Shown here: positions 7,646 to 15,265 of the stretch, piece after piece
Position numbering within the stretch: position 1 is the first letter of the stretch
Layout: every line of letters starts with the position of its first letter
Assembly: GCA_937906455.1 (NCBI GenBank)
Contig: CALCYT010000014.1
Coordinates: 15,310 to 79,309 of the forward strand
Reading direction: 5' to 3'
Origin: an uncultured Bacteroidales bacterium
GTDB taxonomy: Bacteria; Bacteroidota; Bacteroidia; Bacteroidales; F082
Length of the DNA stretch: 64,000 nucleotides
The notes under the pieces: model-generated
The model's input: the letters and a program-made list of their open reading frames with translations, nothing else
What the model was told of the DNA's origin: nothing
Databases searched by the model: none
Program-made: the position numbers and the translations under genes

Positions 7646-8593
7646 TTACCATTTCATAATCATTGCTCCGGACACGAGACCTGCACCGAAAGCACTGAAA
7701 GCGAGCAAATCGCCTTCTTTGAGGCCTCCGGCTTTTTTAACCTCGTCGAGAAGTATCGGAAGGCTTGCCGAGGAGGTGTTGCCATATCTCTCGATGTTTG
7801 TCGGGAACTTCTCTGTCGGCTGTCCGAGCATCTGTTCAATGTATTTAATAATTCTCAAGTTAGCCTGATGGATAAAATAAGTGTTTATGTCATCGGCTGT
7901 GATTTTAGCGTCTTGCAGAACCACCTTCAAGTCGTTCACGCATGTGGAGGTCGCGAATTTGAACACATCCTGTCCGTGCATCACGAGCGGTAGGTTGGTG
8001 GGGCCTTTCAAGTCGTATGGGCACCACTGCAGATTGTGCATCTCATAGAGACGGTCCCAGCCGTCGGAGCTGGTGAGACGTGTGGCGAGGATATTGTCGC
8101 CCGGTGTCAGCACAGCGGCTCCTGAGCCTGCGCCGAAAAGCACAGCGCATGTGCGGTCGTGCCATCCTAACATGTGTGCCGGAGCCTCAGCACATACCAC
8201 GAGGACGTTTTTCACCCTACCTATTTTATAATATGCTTCAGCGATGTCGCAAGCGTAGATGAAGCCCACACATGCTCCGTTAAGGTCAACACATGGGCAT
8301 TTTGCTCCTATTTTTTCTTTCACGATGCAACTCAGAGCCGGTGTCACATACTCATTCACAACGTTGGCGCAGATGACGAAATCGAGGTCTTTGGGGTCCA
8401 TCCCGGCGTCATCAAGAGCCTTCTTCGCAGCGTCAACAGCGAGATCAAGGACATATTCCGTTGAAAGGACACGACGTTCCTTTATACCCGTACGAGTTGT
8501 AATCCATTCGTCTGAGGTATCGAGAATCTCTGCCAGCATCTCGTTGGTAACCACTTTTTTTGGTAGCGAACTGCCAATTCCTGAAATTTTCAT
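7646..8593 (-). CDS. fabH: 3-oxoacyl-ACP synthase III (FabH)
   Basis: The 315-residue protein has the KAS III triad at the usual spacing: Cys near 107 in NGACVGF, His near 242 in FIHQANLRI, and Asn near 272 in YGNTSSAS. KAS III starts chain synthesis by condensing an acyl-CoA with malonyl-ACP. It is the first gene of the minus-strand operon ending at fabG. Its upstream region holds a TATTTTTG box and the repeated operator-like units shared with the divergent LytTR gene. The priming substrate (acetyl-, branched or longer acyl-CoA) cannot be read from the sequence. Confidence 0.94.
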   Translation of the reverse strand: MKISGIGSSLPKKVVTNEMLAEILDTSDEWITTRTGIKERRVLSTEYVLDLAVDAAKKALDDAGMDPKDLDFVICANVVNEYVTPALSCIVKEKIGAKCPCVDLNGACVGFIYACDIAEAYYKIGRVKNVLVVCAEAPAHMLGWHDRTCAVLFGAGSGAAVLTPGDNILATRLTSSDGWDRLYEMHNLQWCPYDLKGPTNLPLVMHGQDVFKFATSTCVNDLKVVLQDAKITADDINTYFIHQANLRIIKYIEQMLGQPTEKFPTNIERYGNTSSASLPILLDEVKKAGGLKEGDLLAFSAFGAGLVSGAMIMKW

Positions 8594-8639
8594 TACACTA
8601 TAGTTTTAATTTTTAATAATTCTGCTCTTCAAAACTGCA

Positions 8640-8647
8640 CAAAAATA
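8640..8647 (-). promoter_or_regulatory. Candidate -7 box of the fabH operon
   Basis: On the minus strand this reads TATTTTTG, matching the Bacteroidetes -7 box TAnnTTTG, about 46 bases before the fabH start. No TTTG element is found at the expected -33 position (near 8668-8671). The first operator-like unit begins right there, at 8672, which would suit an activator-dependent promoter. Confidence 0.45.
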
Positions 8648-8671
8648 ATCCTTAATGATCACATATGCGTA

Positions 8672-8809
8672 TTTTGTGACGAAATTCAGAAATTTTGTGA
8701 CGAAATTCGGTGTTTTGTGACGAAATTCGGTATTTTGTGACGAAATTTGGAAATTTTGTGACGAAATTTTTATTTTGTGACGAAATTATAAAAATTTTGT
8801 GACGAAATT
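8672..8809. repeat. Seven-unit near-palindromic operator-like array
   Basis: Seven copies of TTTTGTGACGAAATT start at 8672, 8693, 8713, 8733, 8754, 8773 and 8795. Spacing is 19-22 bp, about two helical turns, with A/T-rich spacers. Extended by two bases on the left, most units follow AATTTYGTSACRAAATT, a near-perfect palindrome, so a dimeric DNA-binding protein is plausible. LytTR-domain regulators are known to bind direct repeats about 21 bp apart, which also fits the gene immediately downstream. The array fills the space between two divergent promoters. Confidence 0.9.
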
Positions 8810-8811
8810 CT

Positions 8812-8838
8812 TTTGTATTTATATATTTTGTATCTTTG
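8812..8838 (+). promoter_or_regulatory. Promoter of the LytTR regulator gene
   Basis: TATCTTTG at 8831-8838, followed by CACC, matches the Bacteroidetes -7 consensus and is nearly identical to the boxes before the UvrD helicase and secDF. A TTTG at 8812-8815 lies 15 bp upstream, shorter than the usual 19-21, so the -33 assignment is weak. The last operator-like unit ends at 8809, beside the -33 region. Confidence 0.6.
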
Positions 8839-8857
8839 CACCGTAAAAATTACGCTA

Positions 8858-9760
8858 ATGAAAAGAAAAAAATTACCACATTATCTGATAGAGAAGAATA
8901 ATCTTATTGTACAAGTGACAATATCAGTGCTCTTCGCCATTGCGTTTTTGGCCATATATATACCCTTATCCAACACGACAACGGCTTGGTTCTCATTAGA
9001 AGAAGAAGGCAGGTTCATATATACGGCGGTGTTCATCATCTTCTCGACCATCTTCCTGATTTTAAGCAGGATACTGATGTATTATCTGTCAAAACGTTTA
9101 ATCCGATTCACCTTTCCGAAATATATCTTGTGGATTTTGGCCGAGATAGTGTTGATAGGTCTGTTCCATTCTTATATATCATTGGGAATCATGCATGTAG
9201 AAGGTTATTCGGTGGCATTCATTGTAGGAAAGAGCATACTTGTGACATTCATTGCATTGGGATTTCCCTTCATCGTGACCGATTTAAGCTTCGCCCTCCT
9301 TGATGCTCAGAGAGTCTTAAAAATAGCGAAAAGAGTGATATTGGCAAACGAAAAGACCGGCCAAAAAGAGGTCAAAATCACTCAGGGGGAGCCGCTTATC
9401 AAGGAAAATCCCGACATCATCAACTTCAACGACTATGCCGGAGCGTTGAAATTCACCGTAAAACTTGAAAACATATATTATATCAAGGCGGAGGGCAACT
9501 ACGTCGTCGTCTATTATAATAATAAAGGTGGCATCAATTCTTTCACCTTAAGGAACAAGATTCAGGCCATAGCCGACACATTTGCCGGCACACCTCTCAT
9601 GCGCTGTCATCGCACATATATTGTTAACACCAACAATATCAAGCTGATACGTACAGAAGATGATGGTTATTACATCGATTTCAACCAAGACGGACTCGAA
9701 TCGGTGCCTGTTTCAAAGACTTACAGCAATATAATTGTAAAAAGATTCACTGAGATTTGA
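8858..9760 (+). CDS. Membrane-bound LytTR-family DNA-binding regulator
   Basis: The ATG at 8858 gives 300 residues; an upstream TTG in frame would start inside the promoter. The N-terminal half contains about four hydrophobic helices (roughly residues 13-38, 47-75, 85-110 and 120-145). A linker follows, and a C-terminal LytTR domain from about residue 200 contains IYYIKAEGNYVVVYY and MRCHRTYIVN, both typical of the fold. There is no receiver domain, so it is not a standard response regulator; signal input through the membrane part is likely. Position next to a seven-unit direct-repeat array suggests that it regulates itself and the divergent fabH operon. That is inference. Confidence 0.85.
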   Translation: MKRKKLPHYLIEKNNLIVQVTISVLFAIAFLAIYIPLSNTTTAWFSLEEEGRFIYTAVFIIFSTIFLILSRILMYYLSKRLIRFTFPKYILWILAEIVLIGLFHSYISLGIMHVEGYSVAFIVGKSILVTFIALGFPFIVTDLSFALLDAQRVLKIAKRVILANEKTGQKEVKITQGEPLIKENPDIINFNDYAGALKFTVKLENIYYIKAEGNYVVVYYNNKGGINSFTLRNKIQAIADTFAGTPLMRCHRTYIVNTNNIKLIRTEDDGYYIDFNQDGLESVPVSKTYSNIIVKRFTEI

Positions 9761-9774
9761 TTTTTTTGAATTAT

Positions 9775-9809
9775 TTTGTACTAAACTTGCCAATTTATAG
9801 TTATTTTTG
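9775..9809 (+). promoter_or_regulatory. Candidate promoter of the exbB-tonB-folC-tamL cluster
   Basis: TTTG at 9775-9778 and TATTTTTG at 9802-9809 are separated by 23 bp, slightly longer than the Bacteroidetes norm. The -7 box lies 19 bases before the ATG at 9829. Confidence 0.45.
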
Positions 9810-9828
9810 TGTTGACAAATTTTAGAAT

Positions 9829-10515
9829 ATGAATTTAACAAGTTATTTATTGCAAATGCCTGTAAATGCGGCGGTTACAGAACCGACGGAAATCAGGATG
9901 TCGTTATGGGACATGACTGTCCAAGGCGGATGGATCATGTTGGTTTTAGGGATTTTCTCCATTATCGCGGTGTACATCTTCATTGAAAGGTTTATCACCA
10001 TCAACAAGGCGTCGAAAAAAGACGACACTTTTATGGAGAGCATACGTAATTACATGAAGGACGGCAAGTTAGACGAAGCCAAAGCACTTTGTCAGCAGAA
10101 GTCCAGCCCGCTGTCGCGAATGATTGAGAAAGGCATCTCACGTATCGGGAAGCCGTTGAATGACATTCAGACAGCCATTGAAAACGTTGGTAATCTTGAA
10201 GTTAGCAACCTTGAGAAAGGCGTGGCACTTCTCGCCATGATTTCAGGTGCCGGCCCTATGTTAGGATTTTTAGGCACCGTCATCGGCATGATTCGCGCCT
10301 TTTATGATATGTCGATGGCAGGAAACAACATCGACATCGAGCTGCTCTCGACGGGCATCTACCAGGCAATGGTGACCACCGTGGGAGGCCTCATCGTTGG
10401 CATCATCGCCTTTATCTTCTACAATATCCTTGTCTCTCAAATAGATAAGGTGGTGAACCTCCTCGAATCGAAGAGTATAGAGTTTATGGATGTTTTAAAC
10501 GAACCGGCAAAATAA
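9829..10515 (+). CDS. MotA/TolQ/ExbB-type proton channel subunit
   Basis: The 228-residue protein has the family's layout: one N-terminal membrane helix (WIMLVLGIFSIIAVYIFIERF), a cytoplasmic domain, and two C-terminal helices including GPMLGFLGTVIGMI and TTVGGLIVGIIAFIFYN. The conserved LGTVIGM segment lines the ion path in ExbB and TolQ. It should form a proton-driven motor with the downstream ExbD/TolR and TonB-like proteins in the inner membrane. Whether it energises TonB-dependent transport or a Tol-like envelope function is not decided by sequence; the TonB gene nearby favours the former. Confidence 0.9.
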   Translation: MNLTSYLLQMPVNAAVTEPTEIRMSLWDMTVQGGWIMLVLGIFSIIAVYIFIERFITINKASKKDDTFMESIRNYMKDGKLDEAKALCQQKSSPLSRMIEKGISRIGKPLNDIQTAIENVGNLEVSNLEKGVALLAMISGAGPMLGFLGTVIGMIRAFYDMSMAGNNIDIELLSTGIYQAMVTTVGGLIVGIIAFIFYNILVSQIDKVVNLLESKSIEFMDVLNEPAK

Positions 10516-10517
10516 TT

Positions 10518-10940
10518 ATGGCACTGAAACGAAGAAACCAGAGAAAAGTGGAGTTCAACTCGTCGTCAATGTCCGACCTCGTTTTCCTGCTCCTTATCTT
10601 CTTCATGTTGACATCCACATTAGTGGCACCCAACGCCATCAAGCTTTTGCTGCCACAAAGCAACAGCCGCACCATGGCAAAACAAACCGTGACTGTGTAT
10701 ATCAACGAGAAGAACGATTATTTTGTTGGAGAACGCCAAGTGGCTGAGAATCAACTACAATCGGAGATTATGATAGAGCTGAACAAGGCCAACACCCCCA
10801 CTGAAGGCACTGTGGTGGTGCGCTCCGACAAAAATGTCCCGGTTCAATATGTAGTCAATGTGATTGACGCAGTGAACAATATCAACAACGAGACACATCA
10901 GAACCATAAGGTTTTGTTGGCAACATCAGCGAAAAAATGA
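10518..10940 (+). CDS. ExbD/TolR-type biopolymer transport protein
   Basis: A 140-residue protein with a short basic N-terminus, one membrane helix near residues 17-37, and a periplasmic domain. The helix carries the expected Asp in SSSMSDLVFLLLIFFML, the residue protonated in ExbD/TolR. KVEFNSSSMSD just before it is typical of Bacteroidetes ExbD. It starts 2 bases after the ExbB-like gene and overlaps the TonB-like gene by 4 bases, so the three subunits form one operon. Confidence 0.9.
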   Translation: MALKRRNQRKVEFNSSSMSDLVFLLLIFFMLTSTLVAPNAIKLLLPQSNSRTMAKQTVTVYINEKNDYFVGERQVAENQLQSEIMIELNKANTPTEGTVVVRSDKNVPVQYVVNVIDAVNNINNETHQNHKVLLATSAKK

Positions 10941-11656
10941 TGAGGCGGAACAAAAATAAGATAATAGCTATTGCTGTCACGGTGGCGGTGCATGTCCTCG
11001 TGGTGGTGCTTCTCGTCATCATGGCGTTGACGACACCGCTCCCATTACCCGGAGAGGCCGGCGTTGAGGTAAATCTCGGCATGTACAACGAAGGCATGGG
11101 GATGCAACAGAAGCCCAAGCCCACCAAGATTGAGGAAGCGCCGAAGCCGGAGCCTGTGAAGTCCGAGACGGTGACACAAGACTCCGAGGAAACGCCAGCC
11201 ATCGAGGAGACAAAGCCCAAGAAAGAAGAACCTAAAATCGACGAGAGGGCGTTGTTCAAGCCGACAAACAAACCCGTCGAACAGCCGTCATCAGAAGGAA
11301 ACACTGAGAATCCGGGCGACCAAGGCAATCCCAACGGAGGTCAGGATATATCCAATTATGTCGGACAAGGCGGCAGCGGCGGGGGGCCATCATACGACCT
11401 CGGAGGACGTAATGCCAAAAGCCTGCCAAAGCCAAGCTCCGACTTCAATGAGGAAGGCACCATCGTCGTTGACATCTGGGTTGACCGCGACGGTCGCGTT
11501 ACAAACGCACAAATAGGCAAAGGCACTGACATCTTGAACGGAAAAATGCGCGAAATAGCAATAAACGCGGCCAAAAACTCGTTGTTCGCCCCCGACAAGA
11601 ACGCCGTGGAACTACAAAAAGGAACGATAACATACAAATTTATCATAAGAGAATGA
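10937..11656 (+). CDS. TonB-family energy transducer
   Basis: The 239-residue protein has an N-terminal membrane anchor (IIAIAVTVAVHVLVVVLLVIM) with the His typical of TonB anchors, then a long Pro/Glu/Lys-rich periplasmic spacer. A Gly/Asn-rich stretch follows, and then a C-terminal TonB-like domain (GTIVVDIWVDRDGRVTNAQI). It would pass energy from the ExbB/ExbD motor to outer-membrane receptors. Start and stop overlap the neighbouring genes by 4 bases each (ATGA). No receptor gene is in the window. Confidence 0.87.
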   Translation: MMRRNKNKIIAIAVTVAVHVLVVVLLVIMALTTPLPLPGEAGVEVNLGMYNEGMGMQQKPKPTKIEEAPKPEPVKSETVTQDSEETPAIEETKPKKEEPKIDERALFKPTNKPVEQPSSEGNTENPGDQGNPNGGQDISNYVGQGGSGGGPSYDLGGRNAKSLPKPSSDFNEEGTIVVDIWVDRDGRVTNAQIGKGTDILNGKMREIAINAAKNSLFAPDKNAVELQKGTITYKFIIRE

Positions 11657-12939
11657 ATTACGCTGAAACGACAAGCTGGATGTTCAACAAGTTCCCGATG
11701 TACCAGAAAATCGGGGCGAAAGCGTATAAACCAGACCTCGGCAACATAGTGGAATTACTTGATTTTCTTGGTAATCCGCAAAACAGATTCAAGACTGTGC
11801 ATGTTGCCGGCACCAATGGTAAAGGCACGGTGTCGCACACCTTGGCGTCAATATTCCAGGAATGCGGATATAAAACCGGTTTGTACACCTCCCCTCACCT
11901 GCTCGATTATCGCGAGAGAATACGCGTCAACGGACAAATGATTGATGAACAGAGTGTTATCGACTTCATCGGAAACAACCGGTCGAAGTTTGAGGAGCTA
12001 CAGCTATCGTTTTTCGAGATGGCTACGGGCATGGCATTCGACTACTTCGCAAAAGAAAAAGTCGATATCGCCATCATTGAAGTCGGGCTTGGCGGCCGTC
12101 TCGACTCCACAAATGTGATAAAACCTGAACTGAGCGTAATCACCAATATTTCCTTGGATCACGTGAACATGCTTGGCAACACTTTGACGGAAATAGCGTC
12201 TGAGAAAGCCGGCATCATCAAGCCTAATGCTCCTGTCGTAATAGGGGAGACACAAACTGAGACAAAAGACGTTTTCATCGCAAAAGCAGCGGAATGCCAC
12301 GCTCCCATTTTCTTCGCTGACCAAATCATTGACTGCGACAAGATTCACATCGAATCGCTTGATTATCAGAAGTTTGACATCTGGAAAAACAACGATTTGT
12401 ATCTTGAGGCGGTGGAATTCCCGCTTCTCGGATATTATCAGAAAAAAAACCTTGCCACAGTGATTTGCGCCGTCGAGATACTGAAAGAAAAGTTCAACAT
12501 CGAGAAAAAAGACATCGTCAACGGGCTTGAATTTGTGGTCAAAAACACCAATCTGATGGGCAGATGGCAGATTTTGTGCCGTCAGCCATTAGTGATTGCC
12601 GACACGGGCCATAACGTGGGTGGCGTGAAAGAGATAACGATGCAGCTTAGTGATATGACTTTCAGGAAGTTACATTTCGTCTTAGGTTGTGTCAACGATA
12701 AAGACATTGACGGCATATTGAATCTGTTGCCACACTATGCCGAGTATTATTTCTGTAAGGCCGACATCCCACGCGGATTAGACGCCAACATATTGGCAGC
12801 CAAGGCATTCGAGGTCGGATTGCGGGGCAATATCTATGAATCGGTACGGCAGGCATACCATTCGGCACTCAACAACGCCCATTTCGATGATGTCGTTTTC
12901 ATCGGAGGCAGCAATTTTACAGTAGCGGAGGTGATTTGA
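11653..12939 (+). CDS. folC: Folylpolyglutamate/dihydrofolate synthase
   Basis: The 428-residue protein is a Mur-ligase-type enzyme of the FolC family. It has the ATP-binding VAGTNGKGTVSHTL near residue 52, TSPHLLDYRERIRVNG near 78, and EVGLGGRLDSTNVI near 140; DTGHNVGG near 315 is in the C-terminal domain. It adds glutamate to folates and may also make dihydrofolate from dihydropteroate. The ATG overlaps the TonB-like stop by 4 bases, so it shares that transcript even though the functions are unrelated. Confidence 0.94.
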   Translation: MNYAETTSWMFNKFPMYQKIGAKAYKPDLGNIVELLDFLGNPQNRFKTVHVAGTNGKGTVSHTLASIFQECGYKTGLYTSPHLLDYRERIRVNGQMIDEQSVIDFIGNNRSKFEELQLSFFEMATGMAFDYFAKEKVDIAIIEVGLGGRLDSTNVIKPELSVITNISLDHVNMLGNTLTEIASEKAGIIKPNAPVVIGETQTETKDVFIAKAAECHAPIFFADQIIDCDKIHIESLDYQKFDIWKNNDLYLEAVEFPLLGYYQKKNLATVICAVEILKEKFNIEKKDIVNGLEFVVKNTNLMGRWQILCRQPLVIADTGHNVGGVKEITMQLSDMTFRKLHFVLGCVNDKDIDGILNLLPHYAEYYFCKADIPRGLDANILAAKAFEVGLRGNIYESVRQAYHSALNNAHFDDVVFIGGSNFTVAEVI

Positions 12940-12975
12940 TGGTCAAGGAGTGATTTTGTTTTGTTTAACAGAAAA

Positions 12976-15264
12976 ATGAAAAGAGTCAGATTGATATTGT
13001 TAATGCTCGTGATTTTTGGATTATCGAGCTGCGCCATCAGGAAATATGTGCCTGAAGGCAAATCAATATTGATTGATTATCAAATCGTTAACGATTCAAC
13101 AAACTTCAATATATCCAAATCGGAATTGACAAGTCATATCGTGCAGAAGCCAAACAGGAATTTGTTCGGATGGCTGCCGAGAGTCTGGGTTTACTACAAG
13201 ACAATCAAAAAAACGGACAAAGGCTTTTATAGATGGATTAACACCAATTTCGGCGTAGAGCCGGTATATTACAGCAGCGTCTTCACTGCCGATTCCAAAC
13301 GACAGATGGAGATTTACTTAGAGAACACCGGATTTTTCAAATCCACAGTGGAGACAAGCCAAACGGAGAAACGCAAGCGTTCAAAGGTGGTTTACCGGAT
13401 AAAGCCTGAAACACCTTATAAAATAAGGGAAGTCAACAGGAAGATTTATGACAGCACCGTCGCGCAAGACATACATTACATTGATAATGAGATGCTTGTC
13501 AGGCCAGGTGACAATTACGATGTGTTCACCATGGACAAAGAGCGGACACTTATCACAACACATCTAAGGGACAACGGCTATTATTACTTCACGAAAGACA
13601 ACATCAAGTATGAAGTTGACACCAATCTGATGGCCAAACAAGCGGATGTAACGCTCAGAATCAACGGTGACAATCATTATAAGTATAAGATTAACAAGGT
13701 CTTCATCTATCCTGATTTCGACGTACAGAATAAAAACACCATGCAGAACGACACGGTGGCTTACACCTTCTCATGGAGCAAAAACGACCCCACTCACCGT
13801 TTTTATTTCATTTCCACGCGAAAGCCAAATGTCAATTTCAAGACTTTCAACCAGGTGATTCAGATTCATGAAGGCGATTATTTCAGTCAGAAGAAGGTCA
13901 GCCAGACATACAGAGCGTTAGGAAGTCTTAAGTTATACAATCTCAGCAACATAAGCTTTGACACCATCGCGAGCGGCAACGACTCCGTGAAATTGCTCAA
14001 CTGCATAGTGACGCTGCAAAAAGACAAGATTCACTACTATAACATTCAGCTTGAGGGCACCAATTCAGGCGGCGACTTAGGCACTCTGGGAAGCTTCTCT
14101 TATCGTAACAACAACATTTTCAGAGGCTCAGAGGTGTTTAGAATCACTTTCAGATACGGTTTCCAAGCCCAAAGAGTTGAAAATTTCGTTGTTAACGAAG
14201 GACTCTTCAACACCCAGGAATTCAGCGCGGAGGCCAGCATCACGTTCCCGCGATTCCTAAGCCCCATCAATTTGCATCGTTTTGTGAGCGAATACCAGCC
14301 TAAAACAATGATTGCCACGGGTTATAACATGCAAATCCGACCGATGTACAACAGATATATCATCACAGCATCGTATGGTTACAATTGGATGTCAACAAGC
14401 ACCATAGAACACTACCTCACACCCATCAACTTAAACGCTGTCAAGGTGTTGCCGTCAGACATTTTCGAGGAGTTGCTAAGCATGGAGACAAACCAGCGCA
14501 TCAAGGACCAATATACCGACCACTTGATTTTGGGTTTGAATTATTCGTTTATCTTCAACAACCAGAATGTCAAGAAGACCAACGACTTCGTCTATTTCAA
14601 ATTCGACATCGAGACATCAGGCAATCTTTTGTCGCTCCTGAACAACACGCCAATCATCAAACAAACCGATAACTATCACGAAATCATTGGGATACGATAT
14701 GCGCAATACCTTAAGTTTCAGTTTGATTTCAGGTTTTACCATTACTTTAGAAACAAAAACATGTTAGCGTTGCGTTTCGCATATGGTCAGGGCATAGCAT
14801 ATGGCAACTCTCACGACATCCCATTTGAAAAGAGTTTCTATGCCGGAGGTACCAATGGCATGCGCGGATGGCAGTTTAGGACTCTCGGTCCCGGAGAATT
14901 TAACAACGAGTGGGGCGTCAACATGGAACATATAGGCGATTTGCATATTGAATCAAATATTGAATATCGTTTTCCTCTTTACGGCATGGTCAAAGGAGCT
15001 TTGTTCTCGGATATAGGCAACATCTGGACTTTAAGCGACAACGAGTCGTTTCCGGGAGGTCAATTCAAGTTCAACAAATTCTACAAACAGATGGCATTGG
15101 ACGCCGGTTTCGGGATACGTGTAGATTTCTCGTTTTTCCTCATCCGTATTGACATGGCGATACCGTTATACGACCCATCATATTCAGAATCAGAGAGATG
15201 GAGAGCCGGCAAGTTGCAATTACAAAACATCGGCTGGAATTTTGGCATAGGATACCCATTTTAA
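12976..15264 (+). CDS. tamL: TamL-like BamA/TamA-family outer-membrane lipoprotein
   Basis: With the ATG at 12976 the protein has 762 residues; an in-frame TTG five codons upstream is less likely. The N-terminus MKRVRLILLMLVIFGLSSC is a lipoprotein signal with Cys near residue 19. POTRA-like segments follow (for example RIKPETPYKIREV). The C-terminal half is a 16-strand Omp85 barrel, with FYAGGTNGMRGWQFRTLGPG as the conserved barrel motif and a final Phe. Lipid-modified TamA homologues (TamL) are a known Bacteroidetes feature and work with TamB in outer-membrane assembly. No tamB is adjacent. The assignment as TamL rather than a BamA paralogue rests on the lipobox. Confidence 0.82.
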   Translation: MKRVRLILLMLVIFGLSSCAIRKYVPEGKSILIDYQIVNDSTNFNISKSELTSHIVQKPNRNLFGWLPRVWVYYKTIKKTDKGFYRWINTNFGVEPVYYSSVFTADSKRQMEIYLENTGFFKSTVETSQTEKRKRSKVVYRIKPETPYKIREVNRKIYDSTVAQDIHYIDNEMLVRPGDNYDVFTMDKERTLITTHLRDNGYYYFTKDNIKYEVDTNLMAKQADVTLRINGDNHYKYKINKVFIYPDFDVQNKNTMQNDTVAYTFSWSKNDPTHRFYFISTRKPNVNFKTFNQVIQIHEGDYFSQKKVSQTYRALGSLKLYNLSNISFDTIASGNDSVKLLNCIVTLQKDKIHYYNIQLEGTNSGGDLGTLGSFSYRNNNIFRGSEVFRITFRYGFQAQRVENFVVNEGLFNTQEFSAEASITFPRFLSPINLHRFVSEYQPKTMIATGYNMQIRPMYNRYIITASYGYNWMSTSTIEHYLTPINLNAVKVLPSDIFEELLSMETNQRIKDQYTDHLILGLNYSFIFNNQNVKKTNDFVYFKFDIETSGNLLSLLNNTPIIKQTDNYHEIIGIRYAQYLKFQFDFRFYHYFRNKNMLALRFAYGQGIAYGNSHDIPFEKSFYAGGTNGMRGWQFRTLGPGEFNNEWGVNMEHIGDLHIESNIEYRFPLYGMVKGALFSDIGNIWTLSDNESFPGGQFKFNKFYKQMALDAGFGIRVDFSFFLIRIDMAIPLYDPSYSESERWRAGKLQLQNIGWNFGIGYPF

Positions 15265-15265
15265 C

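Noticed and set aside
8672..8809. Possible CRISPR array
   Set aside because: The units are 15 bp with spacers of only 4-7 A/T-rich bases and no cas genes nearby; this fits operators, not CRISPR.
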